Below, piece after piece: positions 34,401 through 46,200 of a stretch of 64,000 nucleotides of DNA. The stretch lies in NCBI GenBank assembly GCA_000149265.1, contig CH003028.1, positions 1,031,723 to 1,095,722 of the forward strand, in the 5' to 3' direction. Origin of the DNA: Ciona savignyi (taxonomy: Eukaryota; Chordata; Ascidiacea; Phlebobranchia; Cionidae). The position numbers and the translations under genes are program-made. Under the pieces are notes generated by a model, which did not search any database, had not been told where the DNA came from, and saw only the letters and a program-made list of their open reading frames with translations. Position 1 is the first letter of the stretch, and every line of letters starts with the position of its first letter.

Positions 34401-37397
34401 GGGCACCCTTATTGTAATCTTTACACTTGTAAAATTCCAGTCTACCCTTTATGCCGAGTAAAAAGCCAGTTTACTTTTTATGCCAACTATTGTGGCAATA
34501 GTAATTCCAATTGTTTCACTACGGTAGGGGTAAGAATATGTATTAAAGGCATTCCTATCCGCATTCCTGTTGGGCACCCTTTTTGTAATCTTTACACACA
34601 CTTGTAAAGGACTAGTCTACCCTTTATACCAAGTGAAAAACCAGTGTGTTCACTTTGCCATTCTTTATGGCAGTATTAACATCAAACAGTCCCGAATAAC
34701 CCACCAATCCCCTCAGCCTGCCACAACACCCCCGGTATGAAGTTCCACTCTTGTGCACCACCGTGTGACGGCATGTGCGCCGAACCTGAACCGTCGTGCA
34801 TCTTCCTGGAGTCGTGCACGGCCCGATGTGGATGCAAGACGGGCTACCTGTTAGCTGCGGACAACCAGACGTGCGTGCAAGCTGATGCGTGTCCATCTAA
34901 CGAACCTGGTAATGTGTTTATTTTGTTAAATTTATAATAATTTTGCAATTTATTGTAATTTTTCTTAGGTTTAACAGCCGCGTCTGCTATTTTTATTATT
35001 TCTTTGCTTTTGTATTTTTTTTAAAACAGCCTTTAATAATTGTTTGTTTGCTGCCTTTTCTTGTTTGTGTTTTATAACGAGCTTTACTTGTTAATTGGGC
35101 AAAAAATGTTTTTATCAGACTATTATGTAAAATCAAAGCAGATAGGTGTAGGAAAATTGGAGTGTTAACCAGTCAGCCTATTATTGGTCATTGGTCTCGT
35201 CGGTTAGCTCAAGCACAGCGTCAGCCGAAATATAGTGGGATCAAAACCTGCTGTTATTTCACCGACAGTATGTGCAAAACCTCTCAAAAATATTTAAATT
35301 CATTCAATTTCACGTTTACAGCTTGCAACCACGAGCTCGGAGAAATATTCAGCTCTTGTGCGGCCTCGTGTGACGCAACCTGCCAGAGCCCGCGGGTGGC
35401 TTGCAGTTTGACTAAGAATTGCCAACAACGATGCACCTGTCCGCCCGGGCACCTCCGGGACTCCAATAACATGTGCGTTGCCATGGGAATGTGCCCCCCA
35501 CCCCCCATAGGTCAGTTGTTTTCAATGTTTGGTGATTTTGATTGTGTTAACCCCCTTAGTTTTCCAATTCACGATGATAAACCAGAATATCCTATCCTAT
35601 TGCTTTACCTTTCTCATTCATCATATCATCTTATGTAGTCCCAGTCCCAGCACAATTGCCACTGTGTTAGAAATGTAAAAAATAACACTTTAAATAAACG
35701 GTAGAAATAATTTCCTTAGCATTTACCTTTGGAACCCTAAGTGTTACCCGTCTTACCATATCATATTATGTAGTCCCAGTCCCGTCGTGCAATGCAACGT
35801 TGGGAGAGGAATGGAACACATGTGCGAGCCAGTGCGACCCAACCTGTGAATCGCCCTTTGCACCATGCAGTCTGGTGCTGAGCTGCACTGCCCGATGCGC
35901 GTGTCCCAGTGATAAACTTCGTGCCTCGGATAACCACTGTGTTTCAGTGGGTGTGTGCAGACGGAGATCAGCCGAAGGATGTAAGGATATGATCGATATT
36001 TTGTTGTGGTCATTTTATATGAGAGTGTTTAAGGACCGAATTGGATTATTTGCTTTCCGCCAAAGAAGATGGCATCGCAAATTTACTGCACTAATAATGC
36101 TCGCTTTATTCCAAAAGCGCTTAGTACATGGTCATATTACTAACAAAATGCTAGTTTCGATCCCGCAACCTTTCGTTTGAGAAATTCTTTCTGCTTTTTT
36201 GTCGGGTTTGGAAGCATTCTTGTTGCCATATCCACTTTTTATACTTTTTTGGCAACCTGACTATGAGCATGTGGTAATAACATCAACGCCATTCCTCAGT
36301 ATCACACTGCCAGCGAGAACGGCAGGAAAAGTCCGACCCGATGCTAATGGACGCGTTCATCCCCGATTGTGACGACACCACCGGGAAATATATGCTGCAG
36401 CAGTGTTACGGCTTCGCAGGGAACTTCTGCTGGTGTGTAAACCCCGACAATGGAACCGAAATCGCTGGAACGAGGGTACCAGGCTACCCACTCACCACCA
36501 CCCTGAATTGCACAGGTGGGTTTAACTAGAAAAGGATATTCATGTTTATTTTCTTGAATGGGAAAAACAAGGGGTTTAACACATGAGCAATCGTTAGATC
36601 ACCTCGCGCCCACCGTTGGGTTACTGAAGCTATTGTAGTGTGTTGTATAATTGAGACATTCCTTCAATTTGGTAGAACACATTAATCCACTGGGATCAGG
36701 CAATGTCCGTTAAGTGCCTTGCCCAAGGACACGCAAAGGCTAACACAAGAGCAATCGTCAGATTACCTCGCCCCACCAACAGAGCTATTGTAAGTCTGTT
36801 GTGTATGATTGAGAAATTCCTTCAAATTGGTTAGATCCAACTTCCCACTGGGTTATGGCAAATGTCGTACAAGTGCTTTTACCAAAACGAACTAGTTTAT
36901 AGTTTAGTAACTTTTGATCCAGTATTAAATTACAACATATGAAACAAATCACAGCACAAGAACAGGGAAGAACAGCAAAACAATCTGTCGTTAAAACACG
37001 TCATTGAAAAATAATTAAGGAACATATAAATATAATAAAACTAGGCGAGAATATGATTATTTAGAAACAAAAATTATTAAAACAAACAATATAAAAACGT
37101 TGAGTAGGGCATTCAGTAAAGCGTGATCAGTACTAATAGGAGCCAAAACTATGTATATCTATCTATATGGTTTTGTTTGTAAACACGCTTAAGCATATTT
37201 GTGGTGGTTAAACATTTGGTGTGATGCAAAAGATTCTCACGGTCTGTTCAGCCTTAGTTTAACAACTGAACAGATATTTTTGAATAGAAACGACTCGTTC
37301 TTTAAACTTGACTTTGTTTATTTCAGCGGAAGCTACATCACAGAACTCTCCTCCCCCGTTACTCGCTGTCGCCCCGCCACCCCCACCCTCCACTTGA
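25468..37397 (+). CDS. Secreted mosaic of thyroglobulin type-1 and TIL modules, 15 exons
   Basis: 865 aa. Exons: 25468-25531 (signal peptide), 27948-28163 (Tg1), 28666-28836, 29184-29357, 29633-29806, 30236-30403, 31580-31771 (TIL 1-5), 32433-32621 (Tg1), 33157-33327 (TIL 6), 33756-33965 (Tg1), 34717-34908, 35322-35510, 35780-35980 (TIL 7-9), 36300-36515 (Tg1) and 37327-37397 (Pro-rich tail, PPPPPST). Every intron is phase 1 and every internal exon is a multiple of three, one module per exon. TIL modules show ten-Cys spacing, for example CAGCDQTCENRN with CTCPSGTYM. The Tg1 modules show QC...CWCV or CYCV cores. In known families TIL modules inhibit serine proteases and some Tg1 modules inhibit cysteine proteases, so a multi-headed inhibitor or structural matrix protein is plausible. 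Some introns hold SINEs, and intron 1 holds the BRE gene. Confidence 0.85.
26232..27383 (+). CDS. BABAM2: BABAM2/BRE (BRCC45), intronless, nested in intron 1 of the TIL gene
   Basis: 383 aa, equal to the length I recall for human BRE. The similarity runs from end to end: IPRNDIFTVAVPFGGEVIRW resembles the N-terminal UEV-like region; LLEEPDFANAEIY, LKLPVDFS and RCEYVAAYLRQF lie in the middle; ILEYDAENF and VHIKLSKFFP follow; and the signature YPYSPRWSGSEMAKR is near the C-terminus. BRE is a scaffold of the BRCC36 deubiquitinase complexes (nuclear BRCA1-A in DNA repair, cytoplasmic BRISC), which cut Lys63-linked ubiquitin. The frame is intact and has no introns, whereas the vertebrate gene has many. 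This suggests a retroposed copy that is kept functional or has replaced the original. It is on the same strand as its host gene and has its own poly(A) signal. A splice-acceptor-like AG at 26218-26219 lies 12 bases before the ATG. Confidence 0.93.
   Translation: MTNLNELGLCEWVVPYVKQLCDGDTGFCVGGVKIESPFSSSPPSDSDIPRNDIFTVAVPFGGEVIRWQFIFDGQNERNLPDVLFPGFGFDDFDPEFDDIKSLSDWESRDFGSLLTAVQEIVELFKEHQRKVCCAVDKNLSNEILELLEEPDFANAEIYLKRNIKTLMPKSLNVLLKLPVDFSELLKKSPAEFSAVDKIIRSPLLLVKFDLEARKAVPTLFLPSHVEQLIGGKDHVAIPPYSVSSTILHYVKKVHKKLSDAVSILSTSHGKRCEYVAAYLRQFPSDILEYDAENFRSLSLVFSYQTFYVFVHIKLSKFFPQSQPVITLQSAYHLTKQEDLMQKTFTHYPYSPRWSGSEMAKRTKSFLIDSLPAFKDNCIRNGVL
27508..27513 (+). terminator. Poly(A) signal AATAAA of BABAM2
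   Basis: AATAAA lies 125 bases after the BRE stop, inside the host intron. Confidence 0.7.
32755..32840 (+). repeat. SINE family A fragment in intron 8 of the TIL gene
   Basis: actggtcgctagctagtcag, then ttgtgtccttaggcatggca, then cggacccagtcgcagaat give the body of family A in plus orientation. Confidence 0.55.
33575..33690. repeat. ~115-bp repeat, copy 1 (copy 2 at 35645-35757)
   Basis: The block from cacaattgccactatgttag through accctaagtgttacccgtct is nearly identical in both places: intron 9 (before the Tg1 exon at 33756) and just before the exon at 35780. Confidence 0.85.
34300..34640. repeat. Local duplication in intron 10 of the TIL gene
   Basis: Two diverged copies of one stretch (about 34303-34470 and 34530-34640) share tgtattaaaggcatt, tctatccgc, gggcaccct, ttgtaatctttacac and agtctaccctttat. 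Confidence 0.75.
35645..35757. repeat. ~115-bp repeat, copy 2, flanked by a duplicated splice acceptor
   Basis: Same block as 33575-33690. It is bracketed by two copies of tatcat(c/a)ttatgtagtccc + agtccc (about 35625-35650 and 35758-35783). The right-hand copy supplies the acceptor of the exon at 35780. Confidence 0.8.
36530..36880 (-). repeat. SINE family A plus a second partial copy, intron 14 of the TIL gene
   Basis: 36530-36732 has tail, middle and body of family A. From 36738 the middle starts again (ggctaacacaagagcaatcg ... aggtt-like body with ttcccactgggtta), a second, more worn copy in the same orientation. Confidence 0.75.
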
Positions 37398-40224
37398 AGA
37401 GTTTGGATGTCCCCAACCCCAAACTCGTTCCCTTCGATCCCCTAAAAGATTTTCCCAACAAAATCATTAACACCCTCATAGCTAGTAAATTTGTTTTGGT
37501 CCCCTAAAAGATTTTCCCATGAAATCATTAACACCCTCATAGCTAGTACTAGTACCTAATCCAATGTGTCTTGTTTGCCACCTTGCCTTTAACATCAAAT
37601 TTGACCCTTTTACTATTTACACCGGTAAGATGTACCTACCTGAAAATGTATTTCACACACGACAAATAGTACTAACCAGACACCTGACAATCATATGAGT
37701 GTATGTTACCTGTCCTGCCATGTTTTTATCGTTACTTGGTAAAAATTTAGTTTTAACAACTGCAGACTTTTTAACCCACAAACCCATGCAGGGTCATGTA
37801 TCCTGTAGTAGCAATCCATTTTAGGGGCGCGCGATTATCGTTATTCGAATAACTAACACTAAAAATTAAGTAAAACCACTTGCGTTGCATTCTAATTTGT
37901 AACACTTTTTCCCATTTTTAAGCATTTTACCATTTACCCGGTCGGTAAATTTATTTATTTTGGTCCTTTTTACACATCGTTGTCATTCTGCACTGCTTGT
38001 TTTATCGTTCATCAGTTTTAGCGTTGCATAAAATAAAAAAATGCATATTTAGTTTGTTTTAGCTTCTATCCTACACGAGTTTGGGAAGATATTTACAATA
38101 TAGAAAAGGGAATCTGGAAAACACGACGTTAGCACTCATTGTAACATCGATGACGACGATTGGGTTATGTGGCCGTAAAGTCCAATGGCGCAGTGTAGTG
38201 GACAGGCAGAATTAAAATAAAACGTGTTTGATTTGGTTACAGCATATCTTGTAATGTTTGAAAATTTTTGTTCGATCCCTATAGTCCGGCCCGTTGGTCT
38301 AGAGGTTAAGTGCGTCGCCTTTCAATCGAAACGTTGCAGGTGCGAAACTGGTCGCTAGCTAGTCGGTTGTGTACTTGGGCAAGGCACTTTACGGACATTG
38401 TCTGAACCTAGCGGATTGATGGTTTTTACCAAAATGAGCTCCGGGACACCGACGAATGGACGCGAGGGTGATCTGAATGATCGTCCGTGTGTTGAACCAC
38501 CCCCTTGGTTTTCGTCCAAAAACATGAATATCCTATCCTATCCTAGTGTTTCGCCGTACCGCCCGTATTGCATAACAACCCCAATCGTTGTTGTCCCGAT
38601 AAAGCTCTGCTTTGGCATGTGTCTGGAGCAGAAACGGGAATTTTAAATTTTAATGCCCATAGTTTATCCTCGTGCGTAGCATGTGGCTTATACAACAAGA
38701 AAATGCTTGCAACACAAGTATTCTCTGACATAAAAGAACAGACAAGTCTGAATCCTGTTGTATGTCGCCGTGTAGCCTGAAATAGGTTTGGTCGAGGCAC
38801 TCGGACGATGTGTTTGATGCATGTTGCTAGGTAGTGTAAACTTTTGTTTATTCAGATGTCAAATTCATAGCGAAACATAAATTATTTAAACACGCAAATT
38901 AGGGGGCTTTTAAACATTCAAACACTGTCGTATCTTAAATGACGTAGCGGTTAAACTTGACTGATACATTTATAATTTAGGCTTTTTTAATCAAATTGCA
39001 ATGATTGCAAAGAGATCTTTTATTTTTGTTAATTCAGTATAGAATATTTAACCCGTCGGGTGACGTATATTGCTATAGAAATCTTATAGAATCTTTTTTG
39101 TTTTGTAAATTGGTATAAAACTGGGTTTGTTGTTTTTTTACAGGTAACGACGAGGTTAGTGATATTAAAAGGTAAAGGACACTGCAAACTTAAGAACTTG
39201 TAAATAACAAGCGTAGATATTAATTTGGTAGTACTTTTTGTCACTTTATTGTTGATGCTGTTGTTATATATGTATCAGTTATAGCCTGGTAATAACTGAC
39301 AAGTTTTACGTTGGATTAAGATTAATTCAATACATTGCAAGAATCCGGTAATTTTGTTCATGCATACAAGAAACAAGTATAAAACTTGTTGATCATTAAA
39401 ACATTTTTATTATCATCACAGTATATAATTACACTATAAGCATTACGTATATAACAATCAGAACCAGGTGAATTATAATCAATAATCTAAATTAAAAAAT
39501 AAATTAAAACAAAAAAGGGAAAAACTAAATGAAAAGTAAAATACTGTATGATTTAAAATTATCAATCTGTTTTTTTGATAAAGAATATTTATTAAAAGAA
39601 TATTTTTAAATTGGCCTTTACCTTCAGGTTGGCTGAAGCTTATATTGTTTATGTTACCATTATTGGCATCATGCATTTGTTATTATAAGCTGCAACCGTC
39701 ATTCTTTTTTTATTTAGCTTTGTGCTTGTAAAGTTTAGAATGAGTGATAAGGTAAAAAATGTTCTCTAAACAACATATTTAAGCCTTTCATATTGATCAT
39801 ATAACATTGCATGAATAACAGTTATTCTTAATTGAGTTAGAAATATATTATGTTTGTGTCAAGTTGATGATGTATTGCGGTCGCAATTAATATTTACTCA
39901 AAGTTGATTAGTAATATTGTTCATTTTTAAATATGTCTATGATCCTATTTAAGTAAAACTTTGTAATTTTATTTAAATAAGAACAATAATATTCGTGTAA
40001 ATAACTGATTTTGTGGGGTTAAATTGGCATGAGGATCATACAAAAGTACTCACCTTTTAACCTTAAATAAGTGGTGATTAGAAAATCAAGGAATCACTAA
40101 GCCTAGTCAAAGTTTTTTTATGTCAAATCAGTCAATAACTTATTTATTTTCAGTTTGTAACAATTATTGTCTTCTTTTGTAATTTGGTGTTTGTGACATC
40201 ACTGGGATATATTGCAACATCACA
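37398..40224. other. 3' region of the TIL gene and intergenic space
   Basis: AATAAA at 38032-38037 (and again near 38216) could end the TIL/Tg transcript. A SINE follows at 38283-38552. No other coding sequence is recognisable. A splice-acceptor-like cag at 40151-40153 lies 71 bases before the PKA-R start codon. Confidence 0.45.
38283..38552 (+). repeat. SINE family A, full length
   Basis: Best plus-strand copy. The tRNA-like head has an A box-like TTGGTCTAGAGG (38294 on) and a B box-like ggtgcgaaact (38340 on). It then has the family body, the middle, and a tail ending in the short repeat (atcct)n. Confidence 0.85.
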
Positions 40225-43200
40225 ATGTCAGCGGATGAAGAACAAGGGTTAAAAGAGTGCGAAGCGTACGTTCAGGAGCACAAGATACAACAAGTTTTAA
40301 AAGACTGCATTGTTCAGGTTGATAATTTGCCTTTAATATGTTTATTGGAGCAAATTTGTTAATTACACTAGTGGCAAATATTGCCAACATTTCGGGAGAT
40401 AGCCGACTGCATAATCCCACAAACAATAAGCTTACGGCATATTTTGCTAATAGTATTCATTTATTACTAAATAGATAAGTGCTTTTCCCGATTATTTGCG
40501 GGTGCCTTATGGGAGTTTAAACAATTTTGGGTTTTTTACCTGCCATGCTTTTTAAATGGGATACAAAGAGGTAAAAAATGGGAAAAGTGTTTAAATTTAC
40601 ATCACACCCACCTATTTAAAAATGGCTGTAAACTTTTTAGTTAGATGGGTGCAAAAGTACACTGGGGTAATAATGCATATCTATATTAATTATATTCAGT
40701 GTGATTATTGGTTTATTTTTATTAAATATCATTATGGTTAAGTACAATTCAAGTAACTGTTTTCTATTCCTGTGCCATTTCGTGATAGTTAGAGGGTTTG
40801 AGTTGCGTTTGGTAAGGTAAAAGCTCTAATTAGGCTAAATTCACTCTTTATACATAAATTCTTATTACTGAACACTTACTCCTAGTTACTGGACCCTTAT
40901 TCTGTATCACTAGCTCGTATTGTACCAATGTTTTCATGTGTTGTGTAGTGATACATGACTTACTTCATTTTGGTTTTAAAATTTATTCTTATATCTTCTT
41001 TTTTTACAGCTATGCATACACAAGCCAGAAAAGCCGATGAAATTTCTTCGTGAGCATTTCGAAGCTTTAGAAAAGGTTTGTTGATAAATAATGCACAATG
41101 CCATATAGAATTTCTAGTACACACAGACGGTACCTCTAAATACTACAGGACCGCTTGGACAGCCTTGATCGCATGGAGCGCTTGAATCGCTTACTATACT
41201 TTGTAATTACAAAAGCCAAGATTTTAATGTTAGGGTTGGGGTTAAAGTTAGTTCTGGGGTTGAGATTAGTGTTTGGGACAGGGTTAGAATTACTTTCCAT
41301 AGCAATCTAAGTGATCCAAGCGCTCCAAGCGATCCAAGCGGTCCAAGTGGTCCTGTAGTATTTAGAGGCACCCCGCACAGATACTGATAAGAGGGTATAG
41401 TTTTTAGTAAGTGTGAATGCTGTGTATTCAAAATATTCGATGTTAGCTTAGGTGACTACCTGTTTTTTGTCATAAAAGATTTGTAAAATCGCCTGGGTAC
41501 TAGTTAGAACTCGTCAAAAATTGAGTGTTTTATTGTAACTGTAACATTTATTACTCATTTTATTAAAATTTATCATTTTATTATTTTTTATAATTTTTTC
41601 ATTATTTCAATATCTATATACATATAACATACTTAGCTAGTGTTGGCTTTAAAGCAAAAGAGCTCCATTACAGAATAACCCAGCCCAAATAATATAATAG
41701 TTGTTTGTTTTAAATAATTCTTTTAAACTCAATGCACCACATTGTATATGCTATTTTACCCGTATTAATTTTTAATAAGCAACTATTTAAATATATAGTG
41801 ATTTTCTATAATTAGTGGGTCTTACTGTTGTCTAAACCATGTCAGAATGTTAAGATATAATACGCTCTATTGGAAGGAAGATGAATTATTATGGCGCAGT
41901 CTCAGTTACCTTTGTACTACATTAGTAATTGCTGCCTACCCACATAGATCAGCTTATTTACCAAAAGTATATTATGCCAACAAGCCCTGTGTATGGCAAC
42001 TGTTTGTGACAGGAGAATCCTTCTATTCCAGGATTTAGATATTATTGTATTGTTCAGTGGTACAGGATACCCGGTATTAGTCAGTTGATGTGTTTTGTAA
42101 ATCTGTGTATAAAATTCATTGCTGCATTAAGAAAAGATTTTAAAATAATAGCAGTTGACTGTTCTAGTGTGATCTAATGGCACTAATGGGTTCTTTGTTT
42201 CATCATATTTTTCAAAATGTATTTTTTAAATAAAGTCAGTTAGTTTATGTGTTAGAGATAGATATTCTAAGATCAAGACATATTTATAACCAAAAGTAAT
42301 GAAATTTTGTTGGTAAGATAGGAAGGCCTGCTTGGTTATTGGAAAGGCTAGATTGCCACTGTATAAACTAGTAGGAAGTTAATAACAATCTGTTCAACTC
42401 TCATTAGCATCTCTTATTCATATCAGTACTAGCTACTCGTCCAATAGATTTGAATAACGGTGGTTATTATTGCGCAGTCTCAATTGTTTTTAAACAACGT
42501 AATGCGCTTTGGAAAGGAAGTGGATAAGCCCACAAGTTCCCATTTACTTTGTTACTGATAATAAACAAATGCATTGTTTGTGCCGTCCCGATCTGGTTTT
42601 ATATTAGCATCTTATGATAATATCACTAAACACCAAAACACTGTGAGCCCTGGTGATTGGTGGATTCTATTTTAATTACTTCAAGTCTTCAAGTGGTATT
42701 TAATACATTTTTTGATGTTTTATTGGAAAACCAATGATATCTTGATTTTACATAAAGGGGGGATTTGGTTGTTAAATATAATTGATCCATTGGATTTTAG
42801 ATTGTTTCATTGAACAGTGGTCTAGGGATTTAAGATGGTTGAACTTTAGGATTAGGAAGAATTCCAAACCGTCCTTCATTTTATAATTTTCAATTTAATC
42901 AATCATTATGTCATGTTCCTTAGGCCCATATGACTGGGAAAACTCGCTTTTCTGAAGTTTGGGTTGCCCATTCTTACCGTTTTGTTACTGGTATATACTT
43001 AAATAGTATTAATATTAACAACTAAATGTCAAGTTGCACTTGAAAGTTATTTGTCAAGTTTAACGTTATCTTTTAACAAAAATACGCAAGCTTTAAACAT
43101 AGTAAATGCGTGCTTCTTCAGGTGTAATAAAACAAAGTTATAATGGACTATACAATTTGTTTTTAAGTGCTACTTTGGTGTCAATAGTTCTATAAATGTG

Positions 43201-46200
43201 TCCACCCAATTTGTTAATTTCGTTGTCCCTTGTTTTGAGAGTTTAGCACGGATCTTGAAAGTTGGAATCCAAGCTAATTGTACATAACACATTTGTAAAT
43301 CTATGATACAAGGTTTTGTTTTACGTTTCAGGGATATTAGTGCAAATATACTCTGTGCAACTTAATACTTTAAGTGCACCATTATATATCTGCATGAGTG
43401 CGTCATCCTCTAATAGCTAAAGTGCATAAGGCAGTTAATAAGCTTTGTTTCTGTGCATATGATGGTAAGCTCGTTATTAAATATGTATAAACCTAAGTGT
43501 TTAGTTGCATGCTGTGCAAGTATAGGTCTGAGAATTTGTCAACAAAGCTTATTTAACTGGTCTGTTATGTTGAAACTTTATTATATTTTAATTATATTTT
43601 TGGATTTTTAAATATTTTTAATGTAAGTAACAAGTAAATAAACAAACTGAGGTACTCTTTTGGCCTACCTTACATACAATTCAATGCCTTTTTGACTTTT
43701 CGATTTTAACAATTCAGAAGACTACCAACAACCTTTAAAAGTTGTATTCTTCTTATACAATAAGATAAAAGCAATCAAAATTCCATAAATAGACATGTGC
43801 CATAAATAGACCCCACTTATAAATTGTATTATTTTAAACCGTAGCCATGGCATGAAATATGATTGTGCCATGAATTTTTTGAAGTAGATTTTTTTATTTG
43901 CACATGTTTCTTTGATTCCTTAGTCTTATATTGGATATGAACAGTGAGAACACGCAAACATTATTGCTACACAATAACAACTATGTGTTTGTGAATTGTT
44001 TGTTAATAATGCAATTGTGTGGTGTGGTCCAGGTGTAAGAGTTTAATCAATAAAGTTCTCATTTGGATTTTCTTCTTTGTTTTGGTATTTTTGTATTGTG
44101 CAAGTTGTTTACAGTAAGTTTAATAATAAATTCTTAAATACACAGCATTGGTTCTAGCTTAAAGAAACCGATTAAAAAAGCTTCTATACTTTGCAAATTA
44201 AATTTTTTTACACTTTGTAATAAGTAGCCTAACAGTTTGTCCCCCAAATGCTAATGGTTTAGTTTCACCACTATTTCTACAACATTTAGATATTAACATA
44301 CTGATATATAATAACTAAAAAATAAAAATATATATGACGTATATAAACGAATCTTAAATTTTGTATCAATAATTAATTTAAAAAATATATTAAACTTATT
44401 TAAAAAAAATTCACAAATTACATATATAATAAATTAATTAAAAGAAAAAGGATATATATTAATAAAATAATCAAAAGAAATAAAAGATAATTAAAATATT
44501 ATATACATTAATAAAAAAATTGTAATATCCCTGGCTTATGATTGGTTAGGAAGAAGATGCCACCCCACCCTCTCCCACCCTCACCAATGAGAAGTCGAAT
44601 CAGGAAAGTGGGGAGGAGGAACCGGCGGTCACGCCTCCCACGAAACTCTTCCAAACCCAGCGACGAGGGGCTGTCAGCGCTGAAGTCTACACAGATGATG
44701 ATGTCACTAACTATGTGAAAAAGGTGATTTTCTAGTTTTTTTTTATTTAAAAGATTTTTGCTAATTTTTATGATTTAGACATGTGGTCTGAATAAATAGC
44801 ACTGCCCCAAACAAGGTCATCATTTTTTAAATTAGTAAAAAAGAAGGTAATGAATTAGTGTTCAAAAAATGAAATCTAAACACTAATGAGCATTATTCAT
44901 GTAAATTTTGATCTAAATTTGCTCATGTAATGACTTAACAAATTTTATAATTTAAGTGTTTTAAGTATTTGTCACGGTTAGTTCGTTCATGAATCTAATG
45001 TATTTATTAATATACCACACTGTTACTTTTAGTAAACTTTGTAGCTTTATGTTTGTTTATACATTTATTGTTTTTATTCACCAAACCGGGGCACCCTTAA
45101 TGTATTTTCAAAATGCCTATTATGATTAACAATATACATTTTACTTGGAAATGTGGTTTGTAGGATAGGACTATGCAGTCTTAAAAATATATATACATAA
45201 CAAAAACATACTATTAATATTGGTACGTGGGACAGTATAAAACTAATTCCTATTGTCGATCAGTGCTTTTTTTACTTTGCCTTTTGCTTGAATATGACAC
45301 CAGATTGTCACATTCACTACATTAAAAGTCTGAATTTCTCAATTCAACTAGGTTATCACCAAAGATTACAAGACAATGGCCTCTCTATCGAAAGCTATTG
45401 AAAAGAATGTTCTGTTTGCCCATCTGGACGAGAACGAACGCTCGGATATTTTCGACGCCATGTTCCCAGTGCAGCATATCGCTGGGGAGTACATCATAAG
45501 ACAGGGTGATGACGGAGATAACTTCTACGTTATGGACCTCGGAGAAGTTGACGTAAGGGGGTTTTGTGTGTTTCTTTAATGGACTGATACTATCATGAAC
45601 GCATTTTTATTTATTTGATTCTGTTATTTTTGAGATTTAAGCAAACAGTTTGAAATGGAGAATTATTGAATCCATTGTTGGGCTGTAATGTTATGGTATG
45701 GTAAGAAAGAACTTTGATTTTTATTAGTAATAGCAAACAACAAACACCCAAAAAGTGTTCACTTCTTTTTAAAGACATATAAACATATTTCTCCTAAAAT
45801 TCTAGACATTAGGGCATAAGCGTCTTATTAGATTATATAAACTCTTGATGATACTAAGAATTTTGGTTAAAATATACATATGTCATAAAATACATAAGTC
45901 ACTTGCTACATTAGATTTCACTGGGCTGATGTACTGTAATAGTTTTTTTGTGTCACTAGGACCACAAACAGATTTTAAATATGCCATTTTTCATTTTACC
46001 ATTTGCCATTTTTTCTAGTACTGTGGTAAATCTACCGACTTAGATAAGCAAATAATACTAATGTTGACTTTTTTACTTAAAATCGGTGAATACTATGCGG
46101 GCATGGAAACAGTCATTTGTGTGAAAGAGAAAACACTGTTCTTATGAAACTTTTCTCATTTGTATCCCCATGGGTGGGACACATTTGTATAGCAATATAG

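Noticed and set aside
35195..35245. tRNA-like stretch ctcgtcggttagctcaagc
   Set aside because: An A-box-like start only; no B box or acceptor stem pairing follows.
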